Source: Desulfovibrio psychrotolerans (lineage in GTDB: Bacteria > Desulfobacterota > Desulfovibrionia > Desulfovibrionales > Desulfovibrionaceae). From it: 64,000 nucleotides of DNA. The number at the start of each line of letters is the position of its first letter. Positions within the stretch are counted from its first letter, which is position 1. A program made the position numbers and the translations under genes. The notes beneath the pieces are model-generated. The model saw only the letters and a program-made list of their open reading frames with translations. It did not search any database and was not told the DNA's origin. The DNA lies in the NCBI RefSeq assembly GCF_013340305.1, contig NZ_BLVP01000008.1, positions 173,408 to 237,407 of the forward strand, read 5' to 3'. Positions 16,909 through 27,811 of the stretch are shown here, piece by piece.

Positions 16909-17427
16909 TCAGTCTTTGGCGGGCAGCGCGCCTTCCAGCCGCAGCAGATATTCCTTGAGGGGAATGCCCCCTGTTCCTGAAAAGCCAGTCATCTTGCCGT
17001 TGCCGCCCACCACGCGATGGCAGGGGACCAGCAGGGGCCAGCGGTTGCGCCGCATGATCTGTCCCACGCCGCGGGCGGCACCCGGCCGGCCTGCCATGGC
17101 GGCAAGCTGCCCGTAGGTGACGGTGCTTCCCGCAGGGACGGTGCGCAACAGTTCCAGCACCCGGCGGGTGAAGGGGGTGCAGTCTTCCAGCGCGAGAGGC
17201 AGGTCGGGCCAGTCTGCGTGGCGGCCCGCTGCATACTGCCGCAGTGCGTCTTGCACGGCATGGCCGTGGCTTGTGCGGGGGCCGGTTTTTTCGGATGCGG
17301 AGGGAGGCGGCGCATTGTCGTCTGCCCATGCTATTCCGGTTTCCGCCAGTTGCCCGTTTGCCCAGTTCAGGGTAAGACGCAGCCGCCCGGCACAGAGGTG
17401 CTCGGTGACAAAGGTGTCTGTGTTCAT
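16909..17427 (-). CDS. ogt: Methylated-DNA--protein-cysteine methyltransferase
   Basis: This 172-residue suicide repair protein transfers alkyl groups from O6-alkylguanine to its own cysteine. The active-site motif PCHRVVG has the acceptor at C136; the DNA-binding stretch GRPGAARGVGQIMRRN and the VPAGSTVTYGQLA helix entry precede it. The ATG overlaps the stop of the upstream radical SAM gene by four nt (ATGA), giving a two-gene operon. The N-terminal 80 residues are divergent, as usual in the Ogt/AdaB group. The choice between ogt and ada-type naming is conventional. Confidence 0.9.
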   Translation of the reverse strand: MNTDTFVTEHLCAGRLRLTLNWANGQLAETGIAWADDNAPPPSASEKTGPRTSHGHAVQDALRQYAAGRHADWPDLPLALEDCTPFTRRVLELLRTVPAGSTVTYGQLAAMAGRPGAARGVGQIMRRNRWPLLVPCHRVVGGNGKMTGFSGTGGIPLKEYLLRLEGALPAKD

Positions 17428-18596
17428 GGCAGAGGCTCCGTGATGTTGAAATGCAGTATGGGGGCCATGGCCCGGAATTCTTCTTCCCATTGCCGGTGCA
17501 GGTGCGCGGGAAGATTGCGCCGCAGCGAAAACCACAGAGGCGGCAAAGGGCCGGGCGATGTTTCCAGCTCTTTACCCTGCCATGTGTTCAGACGCTCCAA
17601 CCCGCGCGCGACAGAGGCGATGAACGCGGTTTTGCCGCTGTGCCAGTGCGGGGCCAGCAGTTCGTCTCCGGCGGCGTCTCCGGTGAGCCGCTGCACCACG
17701 ATTTCCGGGCGCAGGCGGGGCAGGGCGCGGACGAGGATGCGCAGGTATTCCTCCTCCGTCAGGGGCGTGTATCCGCCCTGTTCCCAGTGTCGCGCAAGTT
17801 CGGTGTCTTTGGCAACATACAGGTTGTGGAATTTTACGCCGTGCACGGGCAGGGAGTTTACGCGGTCCACGGTGAGCAGAAAATCCTCTTCTGTCTCGCC
17901 GGGCAGTCCGGCGATAAGGTGGGCGCACACGCGCAGGCCGCGTTCTGCCGCCATGCGTACGGCGGATTCCGATGCTGCGAAGTCGTGCCCTCGGTTTATG
18001 CGGACCAGTGTTTTGTCGTGGGCGGATTGCAGACCAAGTTCGAGCCACACCTCGCGGCCGGGAAGGATGCGGTGTTGCCCGTCGGGCGGCACAGTGTTTC
18101 TGTATTGTCCGGTGTGCCGTTCCGGCACGGACTGGTCGTGAGTCCCAGAGGTGGCGGCATGGACGTGCTGGGGGCAGGGAAGGTTGCCTGCGGCAAAACG
18201 GGCTATGCAGTCCAATTTTTCGGAATCAAGGCAGTCGGGCCTTGTTCCGATGGACAAACCGGCCAAATCAGGTAAGGCTTCGAGTGCTTCAAGCGTGCGA
18301 CGGAGTTTTTCCACCGGTCCATATGTGTTGGAAAATGATTGCAAGTACGCTATGAAGATTCCGGCTTCGTTGGAGCGACCATACCGGTTGCGCCAGAAAG
18401 CCCATTGGTCTTCCAGGCTTGCGCCCAGAAGGCCCATACCGGACCCCGAACCTTGGGGGTTGCAGAAGATGCAGCCTCTGGTAGAAAGGGTGCCGTCCCT
18501 GTTGGGACAGGTGAATCCGGCGTCGAGCGGTATCTTTTGTACCCGGCGCCGGAAGCGGTGTCGAAAATATGTCGAAAGTTGATGATGCCTGTTCAT
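17424..18596 (-). CDS. Radical SAM protein of the YhcC/TIGR01212 family, with an insertion
   Basis: The 390-residue protein has FTCPNRDGTLSTRGCIFCN near residue 28, holding the 4Fe-4S cysteines, and the family landmarks GLSIGTRPDCL, EVWLELGLQSAHD, LIAGLPGETEEDF and GVKFHNLYV. Relatives are about 310 residues. Here about 35 extra residues (roughly 157-192, with CPQHVHAATSGTHDQSV) lie between the GTRPDCL and EVWLELG blocks, in an unrelated-looking style. The frame is intact. The start at 18596 is the first Met matching the family N-terminus, although the ribosome site is weak; the frame stays open further upstream inside mreB and was ignored. Function is unknown in the family, possibly RNA modification. 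Confidence 0.82.
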   Translation of the reverse strand: MNRHHQLSTYFRHRFRRRVQKIPLDAGFTCPNRDGTLSTRGCIFCNPQGSGSGMGLLGASLEDQWAFWRNRYGRSNEAGIFIAYLQSFSNTYGPVEKLRRTLEALEALPDLAGLSIGTRPDCLDSEKLDCIARFAAGNLPCPQHVHAATSGTHDQSVPERHTGQYRNTVPPDGQHRILPGREVWLELGLQSAHDKTLVRINRGHDFAASESAVRMAAERGLRVCAHLIAGLPGETEEDFLLTVDRVNSLPVHGVKFHNLYVAKDTELARHWEQGGYTPLTEEEYLRILVRALPRLRPEIVVQRLTGDAAGDELLAPHWHSGKTAFIASVARGLERLNTWQGKELETSPGPLPPLWFSLRRNLPAHLHRQWEEEFRAMAPILHFNITEPLP

Positions 18597-18651
18597 AACC
18601 GGGCCTGACCTGTTGGGGGTGAGTGCGTCATATGATGCCCCTCCGACCTGA

Positions 18652-20659
<2,008 letters not shown>

Positions 20660-20702
20660 GATGGCTCCGGTGCGGAACATGGCGCGATAGCGGAAAGGAA
20701 TT

Positions 20703-21191
20703 ATGCAGAACGGTCAGCCTTCAGCTCTGCGGTCTTTTTTGTGGTGGACGGCCTACACCGTGTGCGGCGTGTGGGCCATGCACCTGCTTCCCGGAGTGGA
20801 TTTGCTTCTTCCCGGCGTGCTGTGCTCCATGCAGGAGAATAACCGTACACAGACCGTATGGCTGATGGTGCTGTTCACGTTCATTCATGAAGGCACCGGG
20901 CTGCTGGCCTTCGGCCCCGCCGTGCTGTGGTATGTTATGGCCTTTGTGCTGTTCCGCGGGGGCAGGTTCCTCTTTGAGGCGGAGAATATTGTGTTTGTGT
21001 TTCTGCTTTCCGCTGCCATGGGGGCGTGGCACATGGGCATTGGGTTTATGATGCACCATCTGCAGGATGTGCTTATTCCGCCTTCACGGCTTCTTAGCTC
21101 CGGCGTGCTGCACGCCGTGGTTATTCCGCCGGTCTGGTTCTTCGTTCATATGCTCCGGGAAAGGGAGCTGCGCCATGTCAATGCATCTTGA
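20703..21191 (+). CDS. mreD: Putative MreD-like membrane protein
   Basis: This 162-residue protein has five or six hydrophobic segments and lies exactly where mreD sits in rod-shape clusters, between mreC and the PBP2 gene. Sequence likeness to MreD is low, which is usual for this family, so the name rests mainly on size, topology and position. GGAAAGG precedes the ATG, and the gene overlaps mrdA by 17 nt. Confidence 0.7.
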   Translation: MQNGQPSALRSFLWWTAYTVCGVWAMHLLPGVDLLLPGVLCSMQENNRTQTVWLMVLFTFIHEGTGLLAFGPAVLWYVMAFVLFRGGRFLFEAENIVFVFLLSAAMGAWHMGIGFMMHHLQDVLIPPSRLLSSGVLHAVVIPPVWFFVHMLRERELRHVNAS

Positions 21192-22986
21192 CCCGGAAGG
21201 GTATCAGCCGCCCAAAATGGGGCTGCTTCTTTTGCAGGGCGTGGTGGCACTGCTGTTCCTGTGCTTTTCTTTGCGTTTCTGGTTTCTGCAGATTCACAAG
21301 GGAGAAGACTTTGCCCGGCTGGCGCGTGAGAACAGGCTGCGGCAGGAGCGGGTGTATGCTCCGCGCGGGCTGCTCAGGGCTGCTGACGGCGAACTGCTCG
21401 CGGAGAACCGTCCTGCCTACGCTCTTGGGCTGGTGCGGGAAGACTGCAAGGACATTGCCTCCACCATTGCGCAGATAAGCCATTGGACGAACATTCCGGT
21501 GGAAACACTGTGGGCAAAATATTTCAAGGACAAGCCCAAGGTCAAACCGTTCGAGCCTCTGGTGCTTGCCCCGGATATTCCCTTTGACCTGCTGGCGCAG
21601 ATAGAGTCCAATCTCATTCTGTGGCCGGGACTGGAGATTGTGGTGCGCCCCCGGCGGCACTATCTGCAGGGACCGCTTTTCGCCCATATTCTGGGATACG
21701 TGGCGGAAGCCAACGAAAAGGAACTGGAGGGAGACTCTGATCTGGATCTGGGCGATTCCGTGGGCAAGCAGGGGCTGGAACTCGTTCTGGATACTCGTTT
21801 GCGGGGCGAAAAGGGACTGCGGCAGCTTGAAGTGGATGTAATGGGCCGCAGGCTGAGCCGCAAAGAGGTACTGGAACCCAAGGCGGGAGAATCCGTCAAG
21901 CTTTCGCTGGATCTCGGGTTGCAGCAGATTGCCTATAAGCAGCTTGAGGGACAGGCCGGTGGTATTGTGGTCATGGACCCGGATTCCGGCAAGCTGCTGG
22001 CTTTGGTTACCAGCCCGAGTTACGATAACAATGCCTTTGCCTCTGGTCTTTCGGGCAAGCAGTGGGCCGAGTTGCGTGATGATCCGTATTTTCCGTTGCA
22101 GAACCGGGTTATTCAGTCGGTGTATCCGCCCGGTTCCGTCTGGAAGATTCTCATGGCCGGGTTGCTGCTCAAGGAAGGGGTGGACCCGCGTGAATCCGTG
22201 CATTGCAACGGAGAATTTTATCTGGGCAAAACCCTGTTCCGCTGCTGGAAAAAGCACGGGCACGGCAGGATGGACATGGCCCGTTCGCTCATTGAATCGT
22301 GCGACGTCTATTATTATGAAATGATAAACCGTGTGGGCATAGACAAGGTGGAAGCCTTTGCCCGGGCCAACGGTTTTGGCGAGCAGACCGGACTGGGGTT
22401 GCCGCACGAGCGTTCGGGACTTGTGCCTTCACGCGACTGGAAGCGCAAACGCTTCGGTGAATCGTGGCAGCGCGGCGAAACGGTCATTACCGCCATAGGG
22501 CAGGGATTTACCCTGACCACACCGGTGCAGATTGCCTGCTTTATCTCCTCGCTCATGAACGGCGGCAAGCTTATGCAGCCCAGCCTGCTGGCCGACGCGG
22601 AGCCGGTGGTGCGAAGGACAACGCCGCTAACCGAACCCCAACGGGCCTTTTTGCTCAAGGCCATGCAGGATACGGTGGAAGACCCGCGCGGCACGGCCAA
22701 ACGGCTGCTTACCAAGGGAGCGGACATAGGGGGCAAGACCGGCACCGCACAGGTGGTGAAGCTCAAGTTCAAGAACAATGACGAACGTGTGAAGAACGAG
22801 GACATGGAGTACTGGGAGCGTGACCACGCATGGATGGCCGCATGGGGTGCCAAGGACGGACAGCGGTATGTGGTGGTCTGCATGGTTGAGCACGGTGGCG
22901 GGGGAAGTTCCGTTGCCGGGCCGGTGGTGAAGAATATTTTTGACTATCTCTTCGACGGCAAGGATGGGGATGACGATGGCGTTTGA
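21175..22986 (+). CDS. mrdA: Penicillin-binding protein 2 (elongasome transpeptidase)
   Basis: This 603-residue class B PBP has an N-terminal membrane anchor (LLLLQGVVALLFLCFSLRFW), a pedestal domain (QERVYAPRGLL, VRPRRHYLQG) and a transpeptidase domain. The transpeptidase has the nucleophile in YPPGSVWK (near residue 321), SCD in ESCDVYYYE as the second motif and KTGTAQV near 521. It cross-links septum-independent side-wall peptidoglycan with RodA. AAAGGGAG lies six nt before the ATG at 21175. It overlaps mreD by 17 nt and rodA by 11 nt, so translation is coupled. Confidence 0.95.
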   Translation: MSMHLDPEGYQPPKMGLLLLQGVVALLFLCFSLRFWFLQIHKGEDFARLARENRLRQERVYAPRGLLRAADGELLAENRPAYALGLVREDCKDIASTIAQISHWTNIPVETLWAKYFKDKPKVKPFEPLVLAPDIPFDLLAQIESNLILWPGLEIVVRPRRHYLQGPLFAHILGYVAEANEKELEGDSDLDLGDSVGKQGLELVLDTRLRGEKGLRQLEVDVMGRRLSRKEVLEPKAGESVKLSLDLGLQQIAYKQLEGQAGGIVVMDPDSGKLLALVTSPSYDNNAFASGLSGKQWAELRDDPYFPLQNRVIQSVYPPGSVWKILMAGLLLKEGVDPRESVHCNGEFYLGKTLFRCWKKHGHGRMDMARSLIESCDVYYYEMINRVGIDKVEAFARANGFGEQTGLGLPHERSGLVPSRDWKRKRFGESWQRGETVITAIGQGFTLTTPVQIACFISSLMNGGKLMQPSLLADAEPVVRRTTPLTEPQRAFLLKAMQDTVEDPRGTAKRLLTKGADIGGKTGTAQVVKLKFKNNDERVKNEDMEYWERDHAWMAAWGAKDGQRYVVVCMVEHGGGGSSVAGPVVKNIFDYLFDGKDGDDDGV

Positions 22987-24088
22987 CAGACGGTTGCTCA
23001 CACACATGAACTGGGCGCTCATCCTGTCTGCCGTAACCATATTTCTGGTGGGGGTGATGAACCTGTATTCCGCCAGTTCCTCCATGTCCGAAGAGGGCAT
23101 TGCCCTTGGAACGTACTATCAGAAGCAGCTTGTGTGGGGCGGCATAGGGCTGCTGTGCATGATCGGGGTGATGCTGGTGGACTACCGGCACCTGCGCAGT
23201 CTGGCGTGGCCCATCTTTTTGCTGGCCATTATCCTGCTGGCCATGGTGCCCATTGCAGGAAAGACCATTTATGGGGCCAAGCGGTGGATATCGCTGGGAT
23301 TCATGAACCTGCAGCCCAGCGAAATTGCCAAGATAGCCACCATACTCATCGCAGCCAAGCTGCTGGCACGCAGCCCCAAGCCGCTTGAGTGGAAAGAGTT
23401 TTTTCAGGTGCTGATCATCTGCGCCATTCCGGCTGCGTTTATTCTCAAGCAGCCGGACCTTGGCACCACGCTGAATATGCTGCTGAACGTGGGCGGCATT
23501 ATCCTTTTCCGGGGACTGAGCAAGGGGGTGTTCCGCACCTGTATTGTGGCATTGCCCGCCTGCCTGCCGCTGGGATGGATGTTCATGAAGGACTATCAGA
23601 AACAGCGGGTGCTGACCTTTCTCAATCCGGGAGAAGATCCTCTGGGATCGGGCTATCATATTATTCAGTCCCAGATAGCGATAGGGTCCGGTCAGATGTG
23701 GGGCAAGGGTTTTCTTGAGGGGACGCAGTCTCAGTTGCGCTTTCTGCCGGAAAAGCACACCGACTTTGCCATTGCCGTGTTCGGGGAGGAATGGGGGTTT
23801 GTGGGCTGTATCATTTTATTGGCCCTTATCTGCCTTTTTCTGCTCTCCATATTCAACACGGCACGGGACGCGAAAGATCGCTTCGGCTCCTTTCTTTCTG
23901 CCGGGGTGTTCTTCTATTTCTTCTGGCAGTTTCTGATAAATATGGGCATGGTCATGGGGCTTATGCCGGTTGTGGGCATTCCCCTGCCTTTTATCAGTTA
24001 CGGGGGCAGTGCCATGCTGGTGAATTTTTGCCTCATTGGGCTTGTAGTCAATGTCTCCATGAGGCGTTTTGTATTTAAGACCAATTAA
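22976..24088 (+). CDS. rodA: Rod-shape SEDS glycosyltransferase RodA
   Basis: This 370-residue polytopic membrane protein is of the SEDS family (about ten helices). It polymerises glycan strands for cell elongation together with PBP2. Landmarks are GAKRWISLGFMNLQPSEIAKIA (from about residue 100), FLPEKHTDFAIAVFGEEWG, and GIPLPFISYGGSAML near the C-terminus, the SEDS signature. The ATG is within the end of mrdA, preceded by AAGGA. It is the last core gene of the cluster; a bactofilin follows 59 bp on. Confidence 0.95.
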   Translation: MAFDRRLLTHMNWALILSAVTIFLVGVMNLYSASSSMSEEGIALGTYYQKQLVWGGIGLLCMIGVMLVDYRHLRSLAWPIFLLAIILLAMVPIAGKTIYGAKRWISLGFMNLQPSEIAKIATILIAAKLLARSPKPLEWKEFFQVLIICAIPAAFILKQPDLGTTLNMLLNVGGIILFRGLSKGVFRTCIVALPACLPLGWMFMKDYQKQRVLTFLNPGEDPLGSGYHIIQSQIAIGSGQMWGKGFLEGTQSQLRFLPEKHTDFAIAVFGEEWGFVGCIILLALICLFLLSIFNTARDAKDRFGSFLSAGVFFYFFWQFLINMGMVMGLMPVVGIPLPFISYGGSAMLVNFCLIGLVVNVSMRRFVFKTN

Positions 24089-24147
24089 TCCGCAACGGTG
24101 CGGTAGCAGTATTGCTTGTACTCTCTGTCACAAAGAAGGAGCGATCA

Positions 24148-24519
24148 ATGGCCAGAGATGAGATAAATGCCTTTCTCGGTTCCGGTACCGTCTATCAGGG
24201 CAAGCTGAATTTTCAGGGATCGGTGCGCATAGACGGCGTATTCACCGGCGAGGTGCATTCCGAAGGCACGCTTATCATCGGCAAGGACGCTCGTGTGGAA
24301 GGGCAGGTGCGTGTGGGGCAGCTTATTCTTTCCGGCAATGTGCACGGTGAGGTGGTGGCTGCCAAGAAGGCCGTGCTGCATAAAACAGCAAACTTTGTCG
24401 GCAGTCTGTTCGCCCCGCTGCTCATGGTGGAAGAGGGCGCGAAGATGGAAGGGCAGATATGCATGCAGGCTTCTAAAGATTTGGCAAAGGGTGCTCCCGA
24501 AGCCGAACAGGAAATGTAG
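24148..24519 (+). CDS. Bactofilin
   Basis: The 123-residue protein is of the bactofilin (polymer-forming cytoskeletal, PF04519) family. A central right-handed beta-helix is recognisable from repeating turns (VRIDGVFTGEVHSEGTLIIG, ARVEGQVRVGQLILSGNVHGEV), flanked by short disordered ends. The N-terminal MARDEINAFLGSGTVYQG is typical. Bactofilins polymerise without nucleotide and scaffold wall or shape enzymes, which fits its place directly after rodA. AAGGAG precedes the start, and an intrinsic terminator follows, so it probably closes the mre transcript. Confidence 0.93.
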   Translation: MARDEINAFLGSGTVYQGKLNFQGSVRIDGVFTGEVHSEGTLIIGKDARVEGQVRVGQLILSGNVHGEVVAAKKAVLHKTANFVGSLFAPLLMVEEGAKMEGQICMQASKDLAKGAPEAEQEM

Positions 24520-24551
24520 GTGCAGGCCCGAAACTCCGTGTTCACAGTAAG

Positions 24552-24576
24552 CCGTCCCCAAGGGGCGGTTTTTTTG
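24552..24576 (+). terminator. Intrinsic terminator after the bactofilin gene
   Basis: A stem CCGTCCC/GGGGCGG (one G-U pair) is followed by seven T residues (24569-24575). Confidence 0.85.
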
Positions 24577-24648
24577 TTTCTGCGCGAAATCACATTGCTA
24601 TCTCAGGCTGTTTGATTGAACAGCAACCATGCATTTTTAAAAAAGGTT

Positions 24649-24677
24649 TTGACACAACACTGGTAATCAGCTAATTC
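24649..24677 (+). promoter_or_regulatory. Promoter of the atpF'FHAGDC operon
   Basis: A perfect -35 TTGACA (24649-24654), a 17-bp spacer and -10 TAATTC (24672-24677) give a start near 24685, 40 nt before the first ATG. The region is AT-rich. Confidence 0.7.
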
Positions 24678-24687
24678 GGGAACCACT

Positions 24688-24705
24688 TTGAGCTTAAATT
24701 CACAA
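24688..24705. promoter_or_regulatory. Rex-like site at the atpF' operon start
   Basis: TTGAGCTTAAATTCACAA fits TTGTGAA-N4-TTCACAA at 11 of 14 positions, with a perfect right half. It lies just downstream of the -10, where a repressor would block transcription. Binding is inferred. Confidence 0.4.
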
Positions 24706-24724
24706 CCTCACTAAGGGAGCAGGC

Positions 24725-25141
24725 ATGATCAATCTGGATATTACATTACTTATCCAATTGGTGAACTTCCTCATCGTGCTGGTTGGCTTGAATGCTTTTC
24801 TGATCCGTCCGGTTCGGGAGATCATCAAACAACGGCAGGATACGATGTCGGGTCTGCTGGGCGATGCTGAACAGTTTGTTGGTTCTGCGGAAGCGAAACT
24901 CAAGAACTATGAGGCTGCCCTTACCGAAGCACGCAAGAACGCCACCGCTGAGCGTGAAAAGGTAAAGGAAGCGGCACTTGCCCAGGAGGCGGATATCCTC
25001 GCCAAGGCCAACCAGGAGGCGCAGGCTGTCATTTCCGCTTCTCGGGAAAAGGTAGCCGCCGACGTCACCAAGGCTATGGAGACTCTCAAGGGCCAAGTGG
25101 GCGCCCTTGCCGGTAAAGCCACAGCCAAAGTGCTCGGATAA
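24725..25141 (+). CDS. atpF': ATP synthase F0 subunit b' (second b-type stalk subunit)
   Basis: This 138-residue protein has one N-terminal membrane helix (ITLLIQLVNFLIVLVGLNAFLI), a PVREIIKQR motif and then a long charged coiled coil. It forms, with AtpF, a heterodimeric peripheral stalk. AAGGGAG precedes the ATG. It is the first gene of atpF'FHAGDC; the c and a subunits are encoded 32 kb away at 57.4-58.5 kb, the split arrangement known from Desulfovibrio. Confidence 0.92.
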   Translation: MINLDITLLIQLVNFLIVLVGLNAFLIRPVREIIKQRQDTMSGLLGDAEQFVGSAEAKLKNYEAALTEARKNATAEREKVKEAALAQEADILAKANQEAQAVISASREKVAADVTKAMETLKGQVGALAGKATAKVLG

Positions 25142-25171
25142 CCACGCGCAAGCGTTGAAGGAGGGTTCGCT

Positions 25172-25735
25172 TTGAAAGGGCTTCGAATTCTAACCGGCGC
25201 AATGGCCATCACGCTGCTTACCGCAGCCGCCGCCTTTGCCGCTGAACCCGGCCACGAGTTGCCATGGGGCAACTTTGCCGCGCGTGTTGCAACCTTTGCC
25301 TCTGTCATCGGCATCATCTGGTATGCTGCAGGCAAAAAAATCGTGGGCTTCTTTTCGGGACGCCGCACGGGCATTGAGCAAGAGCTTGTGGACCTTGAAA
25401 CCCGCAAGACTAAGGCCCGCAAGGATCTGGCAGACGTGGAGCAGCGCATCGCCAATATAGAGGCGGAGCGTCAGTCCATTCTTGCCGAGTATCGTGCTCA
25501 GGGAGAGCGCATCAAGGACGCCATCATCGCGAAGGCTGAAACGACTGCGGCCCAGATCACTACGCAGGCGGCAAAGACTGCGGAAACGGAAGTAAAACAG
25601 GCCGTTGAGCAGATGCGTGCCGAAATGGCCGAACTTGTCGTCAGCGCCGCTGAGCAGATGCTGGCGGAAAAGTTGTCGAAAGACGACCATGAAAAGCTCA
25701 TCGACAAATACTTAACGAAGGTGGTGCTCAATTGA
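25172..25735 (+). CDS. atpF: ATP synthase F0 subunit b
   Basis: This 187-residue stalk subunit starts at TTG 25172, seven nt after AAGGAGG. Unusually it begins with a signal-peptide-like leader (LTGAMAITLLTAAAAFAAE) ahead of the true membrane helix (ARVATFASVIGIIWYAAGKKIVGFF); the rest is coiled coil. The same kind of leader occurs in AtpE of this window. Its stop overlaps the TTG start of atpH (TTGA), so the two are coupled. Confidence 0.92.
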   Translation: MKGLRILTGAMAITLLTAAAAFAAEPGHELPWGNFAARVATFASVIGIIWYAAGKKIVGFFSGRRTGIEQELVDLETRKTKARKDLADVEQRIANIEAERQSILAEYRAQGERIKDAIIAKAETTAAQITTQAAKTAETEVKQAVEQMRAEMAELVVSAAEQMLAEKLSKDDHEKLIDKYLTKVVLN

Positions 25736-26283
25736 TCGGCAACATTGTAGCACGCAGATACGCCAGGGCACTCTTCTCCATCGGCAAAAAGGCCGGAGCG
25801 AAGGAACTGGATTCCTTCGGACAGGAGCTTGCCAACCTGGCTAACGCCATTGAGGTTACGCCTGAGCTTGGAAAGGTATTCCGCAACCCCATCTTCTCTC
25901 TGGAAGAAAAGCGCGCGGTCATTTCCAAGGTGCTGGACGGTATAAAGGCCAGCCAGACTATCCGCAATTTCTGTTTCCTGCTTGCGGAAAAAGACAGACT
26001 TGCGCTTATTCCCGATATTCAGGCGTTCTACAACATTCTGCTCGACGCCGAGCAGGGAGTGGTCCGTGGTGAGCTTATCACTGCAATCGAACTCCCCAAG
26101 GCAAAGCGCGACGAGGTTAAATCCCAGCTGGAAAAACAAGCCAACCAGAAGCTCATCCTGGACTTCAGCGTCAACAAGGGCATCCTTGGCGGCGTTCTGC
26201 TGAAGATCGGCGACCAGGTGCTTGACGCGAGCCTCCGCGCTCAGCTGGGAATCTTGAAAGAAAACATCAAGAGGGGTGAGTAG
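25732..26283 (+). CDS. atpH: ATP synthase F1 subunit delta
   Basis: This 183-residue subunit has the OSCP/delta family start ([17 protein letters not shown]), [14 protein letters not shown] in the middle and [18 protein letters not shown] near the C-terminus, which contacts the b stalk. It joins the stalk to the F1 head. The start is TTG at 25732, overlapping the atpF stop. Confidence 0.93.
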   Translation: MIGNIVARRYARALFSIGKKAGAKELDSFGQELANLANAIEVTPELGKVFRNPIFSLEEKRAVISKVLDGIKASQTIRNFCFLLAEKDRLALIPDIQAFYNILLDAEQGVVRGELITAIELPKAKRDEVKSQLEKQANQKLILDFSVNKGILGGVLLKIGDQVLDASLRAQLGILKENIKRGE

Positions 26284-26287
26284 GGCC

Positions 26288-27796
26288 ATGCAGATCAAAG
26301 CAGAAGAAATCTCCAAAATCATTGAGAGCCAAATCGAGAATTACGAACAGCGCGTTGAGATGAGCGAAACCGGCACCGTTCTTTCCGTTGGTGACGGTAT
26401 TGCTCGTGTCTACGGTGTGCGTAATGCCATGGCCATGGAACTTCTTGAGTTCCCCGGTGGCCTGAAGGGCATGGTTCTTAACCTCGAAGAAGACAACGTG
26501 GGCGTTGCGCTTCTCGGCTCCGACACCGGCATCAAGGAAGGCGACCCGGTCAAGCGTACCGGCCAGATCTTCTCCGTTCCGGTCGGCGATGCGGTTATCG
26601 GCCGCGTGCTTGACCCTCTGGGGCAGCCGCTGGACGGTATGGGACCCGTTGAATCCAAGGACATCCGTCCCGTGGAACTCAAGGCTCCCGGCATCATCGC
26701 CCGTAAGTCCGTTCACCAGCCCATGCCCACCGGCATCAAGGCTATTGACGCCATGACGCCCATCGGTCGCGGCCAGCGTGAACTGATCATCGGCGACCGT
26801 CAGGTCGGCAAGACCGCCGTCTGCATAGACGCCATTCTTGCCCAGAAGGAAACCGGCATCAAGTGCTTCTACGTGGCCATCGGCCAGAAGAAGTCCACCG
26901 TTGCTCTGGTTGCCGACACGCTGAAGAAGTACGGCGCGATGGAGTACACCACCATCATCTCCGCTACCGCTTCCGAGCCCGCCCCCCTTCAGTTCATCGC
27001 CGCCTACTCCGGCTGCACCATGGCTGAATTCTACCGCGACAACGGCCAGCATGCCCTGATCATCTACGATGACCTTTCCAAGCAGGCTACCGCTTATCGC
27101 CAGATGTCTCTGTTGCTCCGCCGTCCTCCCGGTCGCGAAGCATTCCCCGGCGACGTTTTCTACCTGCACTCCCGCCTGCTGGAACGTTCCGCCAAGGTGA
27201 ACGACAGCCTGGGTGCCGGCTCTCTGACCGCACTGCCTATCATCGAAACGCAGGCCGGTGACGTTTCCGCATACATTCCGACCAACGTTATCTCCATTAC
27301 CGACGGTCAGGTGTATCTGGAGCCCAACCTGTTTAACGCAGGTGTGCGTCCCGCCATTAACGTTGGTCTGTCCGTTTCCCGAGTGGGTGGCGCAGCACAG
27401 ATCAAGGCGATGAAGCAGGTTGCGGGTACCATGCGTCTGGATCTTGCCCAGTACCGCGAACTGGCTGCCTTTGCGCAGTTCGGTTCCGACCTTGACAAGG
27501 CAACTCAGGCCAAACTGAACCGTGGTGCGCGTCTGGTGGAACTGCTCAAGCAGCCCCAGTATCAGCCCATGCCCTTCAACGAGCAGGTTGCTTCCATGTA
27601 CGCTGCTACCCGTGGGTATATGGACGATGTGCCGGTGAACAAGGTTCGCGCTTTTGAAACCGCTTACATTGAATTCCTGCGCAACGCCAAGGCCGACATT
27701 CTTGCCGACCTGAAAGCACGTGAAGTGATTGATGCAGACATCGAAGGCCGTCTGAAAGCAGCTCTCGACGAGTTCAAAAAAACCTTCTCGGCTTAA
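26288..27796 (+). CDS. atpA: ATP synthase F1 subunit alpha
   Basis: The 502-residue non-catalytic nucleotide-binding subunit has Walker [10 protein letters not shown] near residue 170, [11 protein letters not shown], and the family signature around [17 protein letters not shown]. The ATG at 26288 was chosen over a GTG at 26276, which would leave no space after the purine-rich GAGGGGTGAG. It is full length for the family and in the standard order delta-alpha-gamma-beta-epsilon. Confidence 0.98.
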   Translation: MQIKAEEISKIIESQIENYEQRVEMSETGTVLSVGDGIARVYGVRNAMAMELLEFPGGLKGMVLNLEEDNVGVALLGSDTGIKEGDPVKRTGQIFSVPVGDAVIGRVLDPLGQPLDGMGPVESKDIRPVELKAPGIIARKSVHQPMPTGIKAIDAMTPIGRGQRELIIGDRQVGKTAVCIDAILAQKETGIKCFYVAIGQKKSTVALVADTLKKYGAMEYTTIISATASEPAPLQFIAAYSGCTMAEFYRDNGQHALIIYDDLSKQATAYRQMSLLLRRPPGREAFPGDVFYLHSRLLERSAKVNDSLGAGSLTALPIIETQAGDVSAYIPTNVISITDGQVYLEPNLFNAGVRPAINVGLSVSRVGGAAQIKAMKQVAGTMRLDLAQYRELAAFAQFGSDLDKATQAKLNRGARLVELLKQPQYQPMPFNEQVASMYAATRGYMDDVPVNKVRAFETAYIEFLRNAKADILADLKAREVIDADIEGRLKAALDEFKKTFSA

Positions 27797-27811
27797 GGAC
27801 GGGGGTATCAC

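Noticed and set aside
24116-24133. TTGTACTCTCTGTCACAA before the bactofilin gene, one mismatch from TTGTG-N8-CACAA
   Set aside because: It lies on the ribosome-site side of a gene inside the mre transcript with no promoter nearby, and sites of this quality are expected about twice per 64 kb by chance.
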